Origin: Didymella arachidicola
Lineage: Eukaryota > Ascomycota > Dothideomycetes > Pleosporales > Didymellaceae
DNA length: 64,000 nucleotides
Reading direction: 5' to 3'
Assembly (NCBI GenBank): GCA_016630955.3
Contig: CM049992.1
Location: forward strand, 1,550,001-1,614,000
In this document: piece by piece, positions 33,618 through 44,951 of the stretch
How the letters are laid out: every line of letters starts with the position of its first letter
How positions within the stretch are numbered: the stretch's first letter is position 1
The notes under the pieces: generated by a model
What the model was told of the DNA's origin: nothing
Database searches by the model: none
Seen by the model: the letters and a program-made list of their open reading frames with translations, nothing else
Position numbers and translations under genes: made by a program

Positions 33618-34746
33618 GCGCACAGTGTGTCTGCCCAGGTATTGGTGAAGGAGCAGGTCAGCTTCACGCACTCACCTCCTTTTGTATCGTAACTAACGTT
33701 TTTACCAATGCTTCAGAGTTTGTTGCTGCAAGCTTTCGTTCCTTGTGAATGTACTGCAGACAATGTGCAGATTAGAGGCGTTCACCTCAGAGGAAACTTA
33801 CCTGTGCTCCACGCTCGTGCAGTGCTGCACCCGTGATTGTGATCGACTTCTCGAAGCTCTACCCTTAACATTCATAAGATCCACGGTTCAGCCGTAGTGC
33901 CGTTACATCGCTGCATGCACGCCTCTTGTGTGGGATGCCTGGGAGACAAACGGCTGCGATGTTCGGCAGTCGGTTATCTGTTTTCGGATTAGTAGCAGAA
34001 AGAAGTTTCTTGGCAGACAAGCGTCGCCTGCAACACCCGCATGTGCATCCGTCACGAATCATGCGAGCCCTGCTACAGCTGTCCAGCACACTAACATGAC
34101 CTTGGAGCCGTGTGCCACATCGCAATGGCGCGCTATCATTGGTGTCGGGGCGCTCAGCTGCTCTCCGAGTCGCGATCGAAGCGACTGTCGGCTCCGAGAG
34201 ACGACGACTCTCTCGGCTCTCGATGCGACAAGGTTGTGAACAAGGATTTTTACCGGAACATTTTCATTGACCCGTTACGTCAGACGAAGATCTCTTCAGA
34301 CAGCTCGATCGAAGCTCAACTTAAGTTGCTGCGACGTTCAAAGCACGTACATTCGCAAGGAGCAGGCAAATGGCGCGAGATGGTCATCTCCACCAAGCTT
34401 TCGCGCCATTCTCAATCTCGAAATGGCTACTGAACCCCGAACGTGCATGTTTGTCGATAGTCCGGGGGAAGAGGCCCCGCCTCCACAATCTCTGCCCACT
34501 CTTATACCCACTTGTAGCCTATGCAAGTGTCTGACCAGATCAAGGCTTGGCTTAGCTTGTATGCAGCTCGGAGGTTGTTATAAACCCACCTGCCTGCCAC
34601 CCGCGGCCGCAACCTTTGTTCTTGTTCAATTCCTGAAGTTTCTCGGTTTTGTCGACATAGCCCTCTCTCTTCATTCATTGACTCCACGCGAAAGTCAATA
34701 TCGACGGTCTCAGCTGTGACGGCACGCTACAAAGAGGACGTTCAAC
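33618..34746. other. Intergenic region between transporter and short Zn2Cys6 gene
   Basis: No gene I can support. The overlapping frames at 34110-34719 are short and without motifs. The right part is the likely promoter and leader of the gene at 34747. Confidence 0.4.
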
Positions 34747-35783
34747 ATGAAGCCTTCAACGATCATCAAAGAGGAGCATACTTCTTCGGATGAGTCGCAA
34801 ATCAAGCAGAACCTGAAAAACCGCCGACATAGAGCATCAGTGGCCTGCATGACGTGTCGCGACAGGCGCATTCGCGTAGGTCCGCTTGGCTTGCGCTGTG
34901 CTCCGCTCTCTGACTCGTGGACAGTGCGTAGTACCTTCTGGGAGAAGGACATGTACCCAATGCGAACGCGCAAGCACGGCCTGCGTCATCAAGGACGACG
35001 ACGAAAGGCGAATGTGAATTGAATGCTTTCCATCAGAGAGCAAAATTGCTAACACTTGACAGGCCCATTTCACGTGCATATGTATACTCACTTGTTGAGC
35101 GAATAGCCCTGCTGGAAGGACTGCTCGAAGAACATGGCTTAGCCGTGCCATTGGCCAGTCACCCCCCGGAAACACGACATCGTCCTCGCCAAATTGACGA
35201 GACATCGTCCGTCGACTATGCCGCGATGTCTTCATCAACACCTCAAGACAGTGCCTTGTCCGAGCACCCTACAACATCGTCTCCATACAGTCCTGATGAC
35301 CAGATCAAGGACGAGCGATCTGGTACAAGATCAAGGAAACGGTCGTCGATACATCTCAAGAACGACGTCGCGGAAGACGAAAACACCAAACGGACGAAAT
35401 ATAACAGCCTCGGTGCGCCTGCCAACTTCAAAAACGAGTTGTCAATCCATGAACAATTGAGCAAAGCAACGCAATCGATTGAGACCTGCGAGCTTGATCT
35501 GTTCACAATGCCGCCGTCTCCCAATTCGGCCTCACTATGGGCTACTGTACATGAGCATACTGCCATTCCGGCAAATTCCTATTCCACACTGCAGACTACG
35601 CGTAATTCAAATTGCGCGTATAACGTATGGGGTGACAGGCTCTTGCTCTTTCAGAGCTATGACCCGCACCCAATGGGATCGCAACACAGAGATCATTTTG
35701 GAGTGGAACATCACTACACAGATGTGAGATCAACTGGAGGAACCACAAATTTAGACTTCATGCCTCTCAGTGTGAGAAGCTAG
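34747..35783 (+). CDS. Zn2Cys6 DNA-binding protein, short form
   Basis: Putative transcription factor. Start at 34747 (MKPSTIIKEEHTSSDES). Introns at about 34877-34925 and 35012-35060 join the cluster as CMTCRDRRIR-CVVPSGRRTCTQCERASTAC, spacing CX2CX6CX8CX2CX6C, followed by IKDDDERRMPISRAYVYSLVERIALLEGLLEEHG, a dimerising coiled coil. The rest is Ser/Thr/Pro-rich and acidic with basic patches (RSRKRSS). The first stop is at 35781-35783, giving about 310 residues without the middle-homology domain usual in this type. A further intron near the end is possible, but the convergent nicotianamine synthase ends at 35936, leaving little room. The gene may be naturally short or a truncated descendant. 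Target genes unknown. Confidence 0.65.
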
Positions 35784-35935
35784 TTTTGAATGCAGTTCCG
35801 TTATAAGCCAAGGTGTATGGTCTCGTTCACCTCTCCGCCGCCTCAGCCTCGTATCGAGGTAATAAATTTGATGTTCCAGAAGTCAATCTGATCTCCTCTG
35901 TTTCGACAGGCCCTTACTTCATCGATGGATCCATA

Positions 35936-37042
35936 TTACCGCTCCTTGACTCTGAACAGAATGACCGAATTCACCACGTTGGTCCACGGATGCACCTCGA
36001 GCAACATCTCCAAACCAACTCTTTCCATCTCCTCGCCAAGCTCCAGGACCTACTAGACGTCAGTACTGCTCACGAGCAGAATGATATGTCAACGTACCGG
36101 ATACAGGACACCCCGCAGTCCCTTCGCGCTCCTTGCCACCACCAAAGTTCCAGGCTTGAGCTTCCTCACTAGCCCTTGAAGGATAGTCATTTTCGACGAC
36201 GCGTCCATACCCACCAACGCTGCTAGGAAAACGACGTCAAAGTCCGCCCATTTTGTCTCCTCTTGTTCTTTCTCGGCGCCAACGTCCATGTACGTAAAAC
36301 TTATACGGTCCGCGTAGCCCAACCTCGAGCACAGGTCCTGGCTGAGAGCGAGCGCTGATGTGTCGCGATCGATGTTGTTCACGTGCGCAGTTGGGTAGAT
36401 ACCGAGTATGCATAGTGAGGTCAGAGGCAGTGGCCCGGAACCAATAAAGGCGATATTCTGAGGTGCTGCTGTTGGCGAGGAGAAGAAGGCGGTGAGGGTG
36501 GCGCACTCAATGCGTGAGAGGTCGATATAGTTCTGATGATATGGAAATGTAGCAAGAAGGTCTCGAGTTTGGGCTGGCGTCGCTAGATAGAGTCAGGATG
36601 ATTACTTCTTCGAGAAGAGGGTGGTGGGGTGAGAGTGACGGGATTAGTTACCTTGCAATTTCATCGAGTCTTGCAGAATCGTTGAGGCCCAAAACTTTTC
36701 CAACTCTCCTTCAGCGGCAGCGCAGAGTGGACGTAGCTTCTTGCACAATGAGTCTATCCCTTCTATGTCGAAGAAATAGTCGACAAACTCCGTGCTATAG
36801 GGCACAACACACAAGTTGACAAGGCGGGTCAGAAGTGAATTTATCTTGTCTCCTGGTCTGAGATCTGGAAGCTCCGACAAAGCATGATGAATGTCGCAAA
36901 TCTCCAAAGACAGAGCTTGCGCTGCCGTCGCCCTTAAAGAAGGTGTTCTCGGTGGTGTTTGTAGTGATGTCGAAGTTACGCTCGTACTGCCGCTGAATTT
37001 CGTCTGATCTCTTCCCAAGACGTTGCCCATCTTGTACTCCAT
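35936..37042 (-). CDS. Nicotianamine synthase
   Basis: Condenses aminobutyl groups from S-adenosylmethionine into nicotianamine-type metal chelators, important for iron, zinc or copper handling. Start at 37042 (MEYKMGNVLGRDQ); the second Met, MGNVLG, is possible. Introns near 36592-36652 and 36045-36092 give clean joins: ...DSMKLQ to ATPAQTRDLLATFPYHQNYIDLS, and GVLYP to VLELGEEMERVGLEMLLEVHPWTNVVNSV. Family signatures seen: FIGSGPLPLTSLCI, VNNIDRDTSALALS, FDVVFLAALVGMD, LVVARSAKGLRGVLYP. The last exon ends VNSVILFRVKER. About 330 residues, as in plant and fungal enzymes. It ends 153 bp from the convergent Zn2Cys6 gene. Confidence 0.9.
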
Positions 37043-37583
37043 TCGTACTGTCGTTGAAAAGAGTGAAGGTCAAGAAAGAAGACAAGCTGTTCACTGGTAT
37101 ATAAACTTGAGCAAACGCAGTGAAACCTTCTCGCAGCGCCCCTCTTGAAGAGTTTTATACGCATGCGCAGGTGTGGAGCACATCCTTCCACGAGCGTAGT
37201 GAGGCTTGCTACTGCGAGTAGATCCTTGCTGTACAGTGACGGGCAGCACAACGGAACCCAAAGGGTAATTCGGGCATCCTGATTGGTCGAGACCTGACTG
37301 AGCACCATGATGGACCCCCACGTCTGTCACGCAAATCTTCGACAGACGGGAACTAAAGAAAGAAGGAGGCAATTAAGAAGGTGGTGAAAGTTTACTTGTA
37401 TGCATTAGGTCGAAGCCTCTGACGCGAGGCTGGGGTCCCATGGCCGGGTGTACCCTGACCTACCCATCTTGACTCTAGTGTTTCTCTTCTTCAGCGTCAG
37501 TCACATGGCAGGCGCCTGCAGCACGTCGTACTGTTATGCTTATTCTGGAGGACTTGCACGAGAGGCAAACCCGTTTGGCGTGT
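37043..37583. other. Intergenic region upstream of nicotianamine synthase
   Basis: Holds the nicotianamine synthase promoter and the amidohydrolase 3' flank. No coding region seen. Confidence 0.4.
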
Positions 37584-39636
37584 TCAGTGTCCGGACCGTC
37601 GGTAGACAAGCTTGCCGCCTACCCACGTTTCCCGCACAGTGACACGACGAAGGTCTTCGAGGTCCATCCCTTCCAAAGGTGAATCAAGCACGACCCAGTC
37701 TGCCCACGCACCATCTTGGATTACACCAGCTTGTCCGTCTAAGAATGCACCGATCGCAGGGTTGACCGTAAATCCCTTCAATGCATCCTGGACTGTAAGG
37801 GTCTCCTCGGGATACCAGCCAATCTTCCCACCGCTTGGGTCCAGACCTGTTCGAGGGCTTCTGCGGGTCGTCGCTGCATACATACCCTCGAAGATGCTTG
37901 CTGGCTCAACTGGGAAGTCGCTTCCAAGGACCGGTCCCAATGGAAGGATTGAGCGCATCCGGTAGGCTTCATTTGCTGTCCGCTGCTTACCGAGTCTCGA
38001 CTCTGCATATCCCATGTCCGAGGTGGCATGCGTGGGTTGAATGGAAGGGAGTATGCCGAGTTCGAACATGCGGCGCTGGTCGTCTGGGTGAATGATTTGG
38101 GCGTGCTCGATGCGGAAGCGGAACTTTTCTTGCTGACACTGCTTGAGGTTTGTGATATCAGAGCATTGAAGCTTCAGAGTGATCTCGAACGCATCGATTG
38201 CAAGCCTGTTTGCAAGGTCCTGTTTTGTTCAGTCTCGGCCTCGAGCTTCGGTGCATTGGAGTCGCTTACGCCGATAGCATGGATGTTCACCTGATACCCT
38301 TCAGCTGCCCAATTCTGTGTCAGGGCAGAAAGCACTGTGGCGTTGACTAGTAAAGAGCCTGTTGAGGTCTCTTTGTCGCTATACGGATCGATCATGGCGC
38401 TACCCCAGCTACCGAGTGCACCGTCCAGATTAAGTTAGCTTGTCGTTGTGAAATGAGAGAATCGATATGTACGTACCGCCAAAAAGCTTGACGCTGCGCA
38501 CGTGAAACTTGCCATTGGGCGTGCTGACCTTCTTCATGTCACTTGGACAGAAACTGTTACGAATGTCACACTCGATCATTGCGTTGACCCTTACAGTCCA
38601 GTCCGCATCATCAGAAAGCTCCTTATACAGCTTCAGATCGCGTGGAACAACGCCAGCATCGTGCATTCCAACGATACCTAGCTTGTTGAGCTCGACCATG
38701 GCATCTTTGACGAACTTTGACTTGCGAGCCTTTCCGGGTTTGGGATAGTATTCCAAGACTACGTCCATTGCATTGTCGCAAAAGACACCCTTGGCCACAA
38801 TCTCACCTCCCGCTGGCACCTCTGGTAAAGGTGAGGGGAGAAGCTCAAGGACCTTGTCTGAGACACAGATGCAGTGTACTAAACCTATCAGATGTAACAC
38901 TTGCAGAATTATGCTATGATGACTTACCGTCAACACGGTCGAGCATGACATACTGGTCTTTGAAAGCTTCGCCGATCTCAAGGTCTGACTTGTGGCTGTT
39001 AGTCACATAACGAGCGGCATTAGGACTAGAAGTTCTCACAGTGACCGGCCAAACACCACCAAAATGGGCCTGATCCCAACCGACTCCTCTGATCCAATAC
39101 TGGCGGGTTCCTTCATCTGGATGAGCGGTTTTGTACTGTATAAGCCGATTTTGCACTTCAGCCATGGACTTCGAACCAAAGAGATCCACTGAGTTGAGGA
39201 GCTCGCCATACTGGATCAAATGACCGTGGCCGTCCCAAAGACCTGGATATACATAGCCTGTGCGTGCTTCCTTGACAGCGTCGAAAGATGGGTCTTGCTT
39301 GATAAGATCATCCTTAAACACTCTCGAGAATCTTCCGTTCGATACGCTGAAGCATTCAGCTTTTGGTAAGCCAGTCGAAAGCGTCGTGACGGCAACGTAG
39401 CAGTACGTTTCTTCGAATAGACTGCGGAATATCTTAAGCCCAGCGTGCTGGTGTATTGAAGCTGGTAGAAGAGCCTGTAGGCCAATCTGGTAGATGATCA
39501 CGCCCAGTAGGATGGGCAGCGTCACCCAGAACAGGACCTTGTGTGCTGGCATATTGAATGGGGCACCGTGGAGACGCAATCGAGATGTCGGTGTGCTGGA
39601 ATTCTTCGTAATTTCGACATCGCCTATCGGTGGCAC
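37584..39636 (-). CDS. Membrane-anchored amidohydrolase (YtcJ-like, amidohydrolase 3)
   Basis: Metal-dependent hydrolase of unknown substrate. The frame opens at 39636; an alternative start MPAHKVLFWVTLPILLGVIIY puts a single signal-anchor helix at the very N-terminus, implying secretory or membrane location. The metal-binding HxH of the family is YPGLWDGHGHLIQYG. Later motifs are NKLGIVGMHDAGV, VNIHAIGD (joined across an intron), RIEHAQIIHPDD and LGSDFPVEP. Introns lie near 38880-38928, 38420-38476 and about 38208-38260. About 590 residues. The C-terminal TVQDALKGFTVNPAIGAFLDGQAGVIQDGAWADWVVLD is characteristic of the family, so the assignment is firm, but no physiological role is known to me. 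Confidence 0.83.
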
Positions 39637-40330
39637 ACCCGCCCTCGGGAGCCAATCAGAAGCTGATATTTACTAGTACCTTTCGCAACCATCGTTCAGC
39701 CATCCCATGGCACTCCATCTCTTTGCGAAGTGTATCAAGAATCTGACACCAAAGCGACGGAACCCATGTTCGTCAAGTTGTAATGACAGCGCCATGTTCC
39801 TCTCGGGAGGTTTGAGAGGTATGACGCTAGTGTCATCACGTGGACTTGTCAGCTTCGGTCCGGTTGGTTTACAGAATTTATCCCCTGCAAACTCGCCTCG
39901 TACTGCCCGCCTTATGCGTACACGCTCTTGTGCGCACGACATGTCAAAAACGACTGACGATCTTCAACGTGTTCTACAGACACCAGAGAGTGTTGAATGA
40001 TGATGAAACCCTTTGCCAGTTGTCGCGACCTCAAAGCAGCACATCATGTCCAATCGGAAGTAGCGGTGAGCCTGATGAACGAACGTTACTGACCGGCGCG
40101 CGGAACGCTACTCGCTGCCCCGATCCATCACTGAATGCCCCACAATCAGCCTTGGCTGTCGACCGGCATTGGATAGGGAGTCAAAATGCCATCCACAGCA
40201 AGACTGGGCAACCTGCGGAGCTAAGCGGGCGGATCGGGGTTAGATTCTAAAGATCCAACCTCCAACTTCTGCTGTCGTTCAGCCTTTCAATTCGTATCGC
40301 ACTCAAGAAGAGAGGGTGTCGCATTAGCAT
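39637..40330. other. Divergent intergenic region, amidohydrolase / CorA-like
   Basis: About 690 bp with both promoters. Short overlapping frames only. Confidence 0.4.
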
Positions 40331-42620
40331 ATGGCTACGCGGGAGCTTGATGAGCTTCGCAAGCAGCTAGAGACGCTTCAGCGCTCACACGACACACTAC
40401 TGAAAAGCTTAACCGCATCGAACGGCAGCTTTGGACCCTCAGATGTCCCACGGTTACGTCGGAACGCTACTCAGCGAGGAGATGCCGTTTTCGCCGACAC
40501 ATCCACGCTCTCTGACGACAGCAGCGATGACGAGGACGACTTCTTCGTCCAGTCAGAATTGCCATCGCAGTCGTTTGACCATGAACATCTCCGCGAACAC
40601 CTGAGGACCCACAATTGGGATGAACATGGCAGAGATATCCTGGCATCGTTAGTGTCCGACCCTGCGAAACTATCAAAACAGCCGCATCTATTCCATCTTG
40701 GACCGGGACCTGCCGACGATCGCAGCCATTACTCGCATTTTCAGTATGTGTTTGACATTTACCCGTTACACACACTAATCTCTTTACAGAATCTACGATG
40801 TCGGTCCAGATGGTGTTCCCCAGCTCGTCGAAGTCAGCTCGGCAGATAACACAATGTCCAAAGCTACAGAGATATGGCATGCTCTCAGGGTCAGTCAGGA
40901 TCGCTAGAGCATCCCGAGGTCACGTCAAGCTGACACTTGTAGGACATAGGAAAAAGCAGCGATAAGCCAATCTCAGGCCGCATTACGTATGTATTCCCAT
41001 GTTGATCGAGGGGGTCCTGGCTAATGTATGTGAAAGTGTTGCTAGGGAGCCCTCGCCAGTCCTCTTTGGGGCATTGCATCTGACGTTGCACAACACTTTC
41101 GACATGGATGAATTGTTCAGGCATCTCGTGCGCACCGAAGCATCATCTGCGCACATGTTTCGTGCGTTCCAGGAAGATCCACGTCACCGACGTACATTCT
41201 TCTTCACTTTTGAGTACTACACTATCATCGGAGATGATTGTAAGCCAATGCAATGGCAGAACGCCGACAGAGTAACTTCTAGCTCGGACAGTCATATCCC
41301 CTTGAGTCGCTGCGGTGCCGTAGTTGCCCTTGCGTTGTTTGACGAGAACCCTCGTAGAGTCAGGAACAGGGCGAGACGTTCGAAAACCAACTACGGCTTC
41401 GTATCTGATATGTGGTCTCCATATCAAGTACTCCAACTCGAATGTTTCCCAGACTGGAAATCTACCCCCGTCAATGGAAATCCGTATACGTTTGAGAACA
41501 ACCATCGATATCTCAATGGTCCCGAGGCTTTCCTCCACGCCCTGCTCACTGAGTATCGAGACGCTCGGAAACGATACGATGAGATCTACCGGCAGATTAC
41601 AGAACTTGTCACTCCACCTCTTGGCTTTCTGTTCGATGAGGAAGCGCGTAGAAGGCGACTCTTTGAAGACAAGAACTTCACTTGGACGCGACGTTACTTC
41701 TACGCACACCAAGCATTGGGAAACGTCAATGATAGTATCAAAGCGATGATCGATGCTTTTGAAGACACCTTCACCGATGATGTCTGGGAAGGAGAGAGCA
41801 AGACGCTTTGGCCACTGTACGAGGAGTCGCCAAGAAATGACCACTGGAAGCGCAGGCTACGTATTCTAAGACTGCAGTTCGAACGTGAGATGAAGGAGCT
41901 CCGAATTTTGCAACGCGAGAACAACGAGAGGCGCCATGAGATTGAGACTTTGCAAGAGCAACTCTTCTCCGGCACCAGTATTCAAGAGTCCAGAAAGTCG
42001 GTCGAATTGGCAGACGTGACAGTGCATCAAGGCTACAACATCAAGGTGTTGACCATCGTCAACTTGTTCTTCATGGTGAGTCAAAATCTCTCTGGTGACA
42101 TTGATCGCTAAAGCTAACTGCTTAGTAGCCTCTCACATTCGTCACGTCCATCTTTGGCATGACCAACATGCCCGCAGAACCTGCGCCATACTGGCCATTT
42201 GCCATTACACTTGTCGCAATCTGCGTGCCATTCTTCAGTATCATTGGCTTCTTATCCACCAAGTACGGCTACCACGTCTGGGCAACAAAGACTCGACAAC
42301 TGTGGAGGTGGATGCGTCCAAAGCCAAAAGTAGAAGAAGAGACCCGAACAGAATACACCGGAGTGGCGAGGAAGAACCGAAGCATGTCTACGGAAGAAGG
42401 TATGCGTATGAGGATCAGAGACAGGGAACCTCTTCCAAGAAGAAGCTTGCACAGACCGCCACCGAGTCATCCACATATCAAGGCTATGGTAGCGCGCATG
42501 GGCGAGGGGAGACAGAGTGGGTTGACGAGGATGGGCACGTTGACTGAGGTCGATAGTGACACCAGAAGCAGCAGCGGGAGGACTACAAAAGACACGATCA
42601 TTAATATCCAGGAACCATGA
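40331..42620 (+). CDS. CorA-like membrane protein
   Basis: Two-helix, C-in membrane protein related to CorA Mg2+ channels. Start at 40331 (MATRELDELRKQLETLQ), with an N-terminal coiled coil and an acidic stretch (DDSSDDEDDFF). Introns are inferred near 40743-40790, 40890-40942, 40988-41038 and 42075-42126. The central cytosolic part includes long helices before the membrane (EREMKELRILQRENNERRHEIETLQEQL). The first membrane segment is IKVLTIVNLFFMPLTFVTSIFGMTNM, formed across the last intron, and the second is YWPFAITLVAICVPFFSIIGF. The usual GMN selectivity motif appears as GMTN, so Mg2+ transport should not be assumed. The C-terminal tail is basic. About 680 residues. Confidence 0.75.
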
Positions 42621-43186
42621 CGAACCATGAACGACGGCAACTGTACTATGGACGAGACACGATGTTACGGCAGATTTCACGACTATTTCCAACGACCTCT
42701 GGCGGCCTTTGAATGTCTACATTCTAGATTTAGAGCACAGCAATGCGATCCACATTCAGTCATCTATCGCGAAATCTTGAAATCATAGGATAGACCTCGT
42801 ACAACGATGTCTTTGCAACGGTGCTGACCCCGCATCCCTCTGTTCATGCGGCAGCCACAGGGGAGTGGGTCAGCACTGTCATCTTTTAGGCCGCTAACGG
42901 GTTGATGCCCCAATGACGAGCTTCGGCTACATTTAACCAGTAGCCCTTCAGCCCTTTTGTACACACTAGCAGGGCGATATCCCGTCACAACCACTTGCTC
43001 GGTGTCATTCACTTCAAGCTTGGCTTATCACCAACGATGACCTACCGAATCAGGCATGAAGCTCTCTCAAGCATCTGCATTTCATCTCATATTTAAATAG
43101 AACCTTCCTGCTCACACACCAAGCGAACTGCAATACGCTAATGCTGCAGCCCGAAAGAACTATCTGCCACTGATGAAGAGGATGAG
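42621..43186. other. Intergenic region upstream of SDR
   Basis: Nothing coding seen. ATTTAAATA at about 43091-43099 is a candidate TATA-like element for the SDR. Confidence 0.35.
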
Positions 43187-44065
43187 ATGTTTGCAGCCAA
43201 CACAAAGCCATATAACCTTCCTGCAGATGCCACGTGGTTCATCACGGGCTGTTCCAGCGGCATAGGCAAAGCACTCGCGCAGCACATTGCCAGCAAGCCC
43301 TCTTATCGTCTCATCGCAACGGCCAGAAACCCCAGCGATCTTTTCTACCTTTCTGACAACGATACCAACATCCTCAAGCTCGCCCTCGACGTCAGGTTGC
43401 CCAATGCCGTCAGCTGTGCCTTCAAGACCTCCGTCGAGCAGTTCGGCAACATTGACGCCCTCGTAAACAGCGCAGGCTACGCGCTCTCAGGTGACTCCGA
43501 GTCCGCAACCGAGGCCGAGTCGCATGATATCATGGAGACAAACTTCTTCGGGACTGTGCGAACCACGACTGCTGCGCTCCCGCGTATGCGCGAAGGCGGT
43601 CGAGGCGGGTTGGTCATGAATATATCCTCTGTTGCTGGTGTATGTGCATTCCCGGGTCATGCTTTCTACCATGCGTCTAAACACGCTGTCGAAGGGTGGA
43701 CAGAGTCCATCGCGAAGGAGGTCAGCCAGGACTGGGGCATCTCGTTTTGCATTGTCGAGCCGTCGGCTGTCAAGACGAACTTCGAGGGGCACAGCAAAAA
43801 AAGAACGGTGCCGCACCCCGTATATGCGGACCCTAACATGCCGGCGAGGATGTTGCAGAAGTACGTCGATGCCGGGCTGCAGCAAGGTGTTGGTATGAAG
43901 CCAGAGGATGTTGCGAGGGTGCTCTACGAGGTTGCAAGCAAAGGCGAGAAGGTCCCATTGCATTTGCCCTTGAGTATTAATGCCTTTGGGTTGATCAAGG
44001 GCCAGTTTGAGGGTAGACTAAAGGCTTTGGAAGAGGTCAAGGAGGTCAGTGGGAGTTTGAGCTGA
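43187..44065 (+). CDS. Short-chain dehydrogenase/reductase (classical SDR)
   Basis: NAD(P)-dependent oxidoreductase, cytosolic, intronless. Cofactor motif TGCSSGIG at about residue 20, the NNAG-type motif as VNSAGYA, catalytic Ser in NISSVAG, and YHASK at about 155-160. About 292 residues. The TGCSSGIG plus long C-terminal substrate loop resembles the 17-beta-HSD/retinol-dehydrogenase-like SDRs. It is not a good match for L-xylulose reductase, so I do not link it to the pentose genes. Substrate unknown. Confidence 0.87.
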   Translation: MFAANTKPYNLPADATWFITGCSSGIGKALAQHIASKPSYRLIATARNPSDLFYLSDNDTNILKLALDVRLPNAVSCAFKTSVEQFGNIDALVNSAGYALSGDSESATEAESHDIMETNFFGTVRTTTAALPRMREGGRGGLVMNISSVAGVCAFPGHAFYHASKHAVEGWTESIAKEVSQDWGISFCIVEPSAVKTNFEGHSKKRTVPHPVYADPNMPARMLQKYVDAGLQQGVGMKPEDVARVLYEVASKGEKVPLHLPLSINAFGLIKGQFEGRLKALEEVKEVSGSLS

Positions 44066-44951
44066 CCTACTAGGATCGCTCTCGGGGAACAATCTCAATG
44101 CAAGATAGCCTTTGAGCCTGAACACTGTGTACGGCTCTCATGGACCGAAGGTTAAAATCGTCATCATGCGTACGTGTCGAAGGGCTATATCGTGAACAAT
44201 GGTAACCTTCTTGTGGCGTGGCGAGCGCTTGAGTTTACACAGTTGATCTTTTCTCTTGGACCTTCCAGATAGGGCGCATAATAGACTGGTCACAGTACGT
44301 GGAATACCAGTACCGTCGGCGCATTCGACGCATGCCCAGATATGCTCTCTAACCGATAAGGACGCGTCTGACGGGCTTGCGCAGTCAGCCTTTCTGGCCC
44401 CGCAGCGGGCAGGGTCGTGTTGTGTTGATGCGCCATACGGACGTGTCCGCATCATTGTGCGACTTCGAAAAGAATCGAGAAATGGCTGATTCATTAGTGA
44501 CCAAGCACCAGCGGTTGTTCAAAAGCTATGCCTCGGGCGAGCATGTAGACTTCTCGAGGTTTGCGCGGCACGATGAGGCCGAGTGCGAGCGAGATGACCA
44601 AATCACAGCGTGGAGCGGCAACTCGGTGACCGCTTTGGCGAGTTTGTCAGCGATGAGCTAACGGAACCTAGGCCCAAAGGAGCAATTAAGGAACAATGTC
44701 GCGCCCAGGTGAAGCTGGAGTTACTCCACATTCTCAGGGCATCAGCGAACAGATCCCGTCGGTGTCGCGAAAAGGCTTGGGCCTTATGTTGTCAGCAACA
44801 TGGGAAGGTTGTCGTCGCGATGGCGTATAAAGCCCTGCGAGGAGTCTTCTCGGTGGAGGCATCATACCGCCCAGCATCACCCCAAACCTCAACCATTAAA
44901 ATATCATTCAGTATCGACAGCAACCGTAGCATTTCAGCGAAAGCCCACAAC
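44066..44951. other. Intergenic region upstream of NmrA-like gene
   Basis: No gene supported; open frames are short and mutually overlapping. Confidence 0.4.

Noticed and set aside
35813..36172. Plus-strand frame after the short Zn2Cys6 gene as its continuation or a separate gene
   Set aside because: It overlaps the well-supported last exons of nicotianamine synthase on the other strand and reads as a shadow.
43187..44065. This SDR as the missing L-xylulose reductase of the pentose cluster
   Set aside because: Its motifs and longer C-terminal part resemble other SDRs, and it lies 10 kb beyond the cluster with unrelated genes between.
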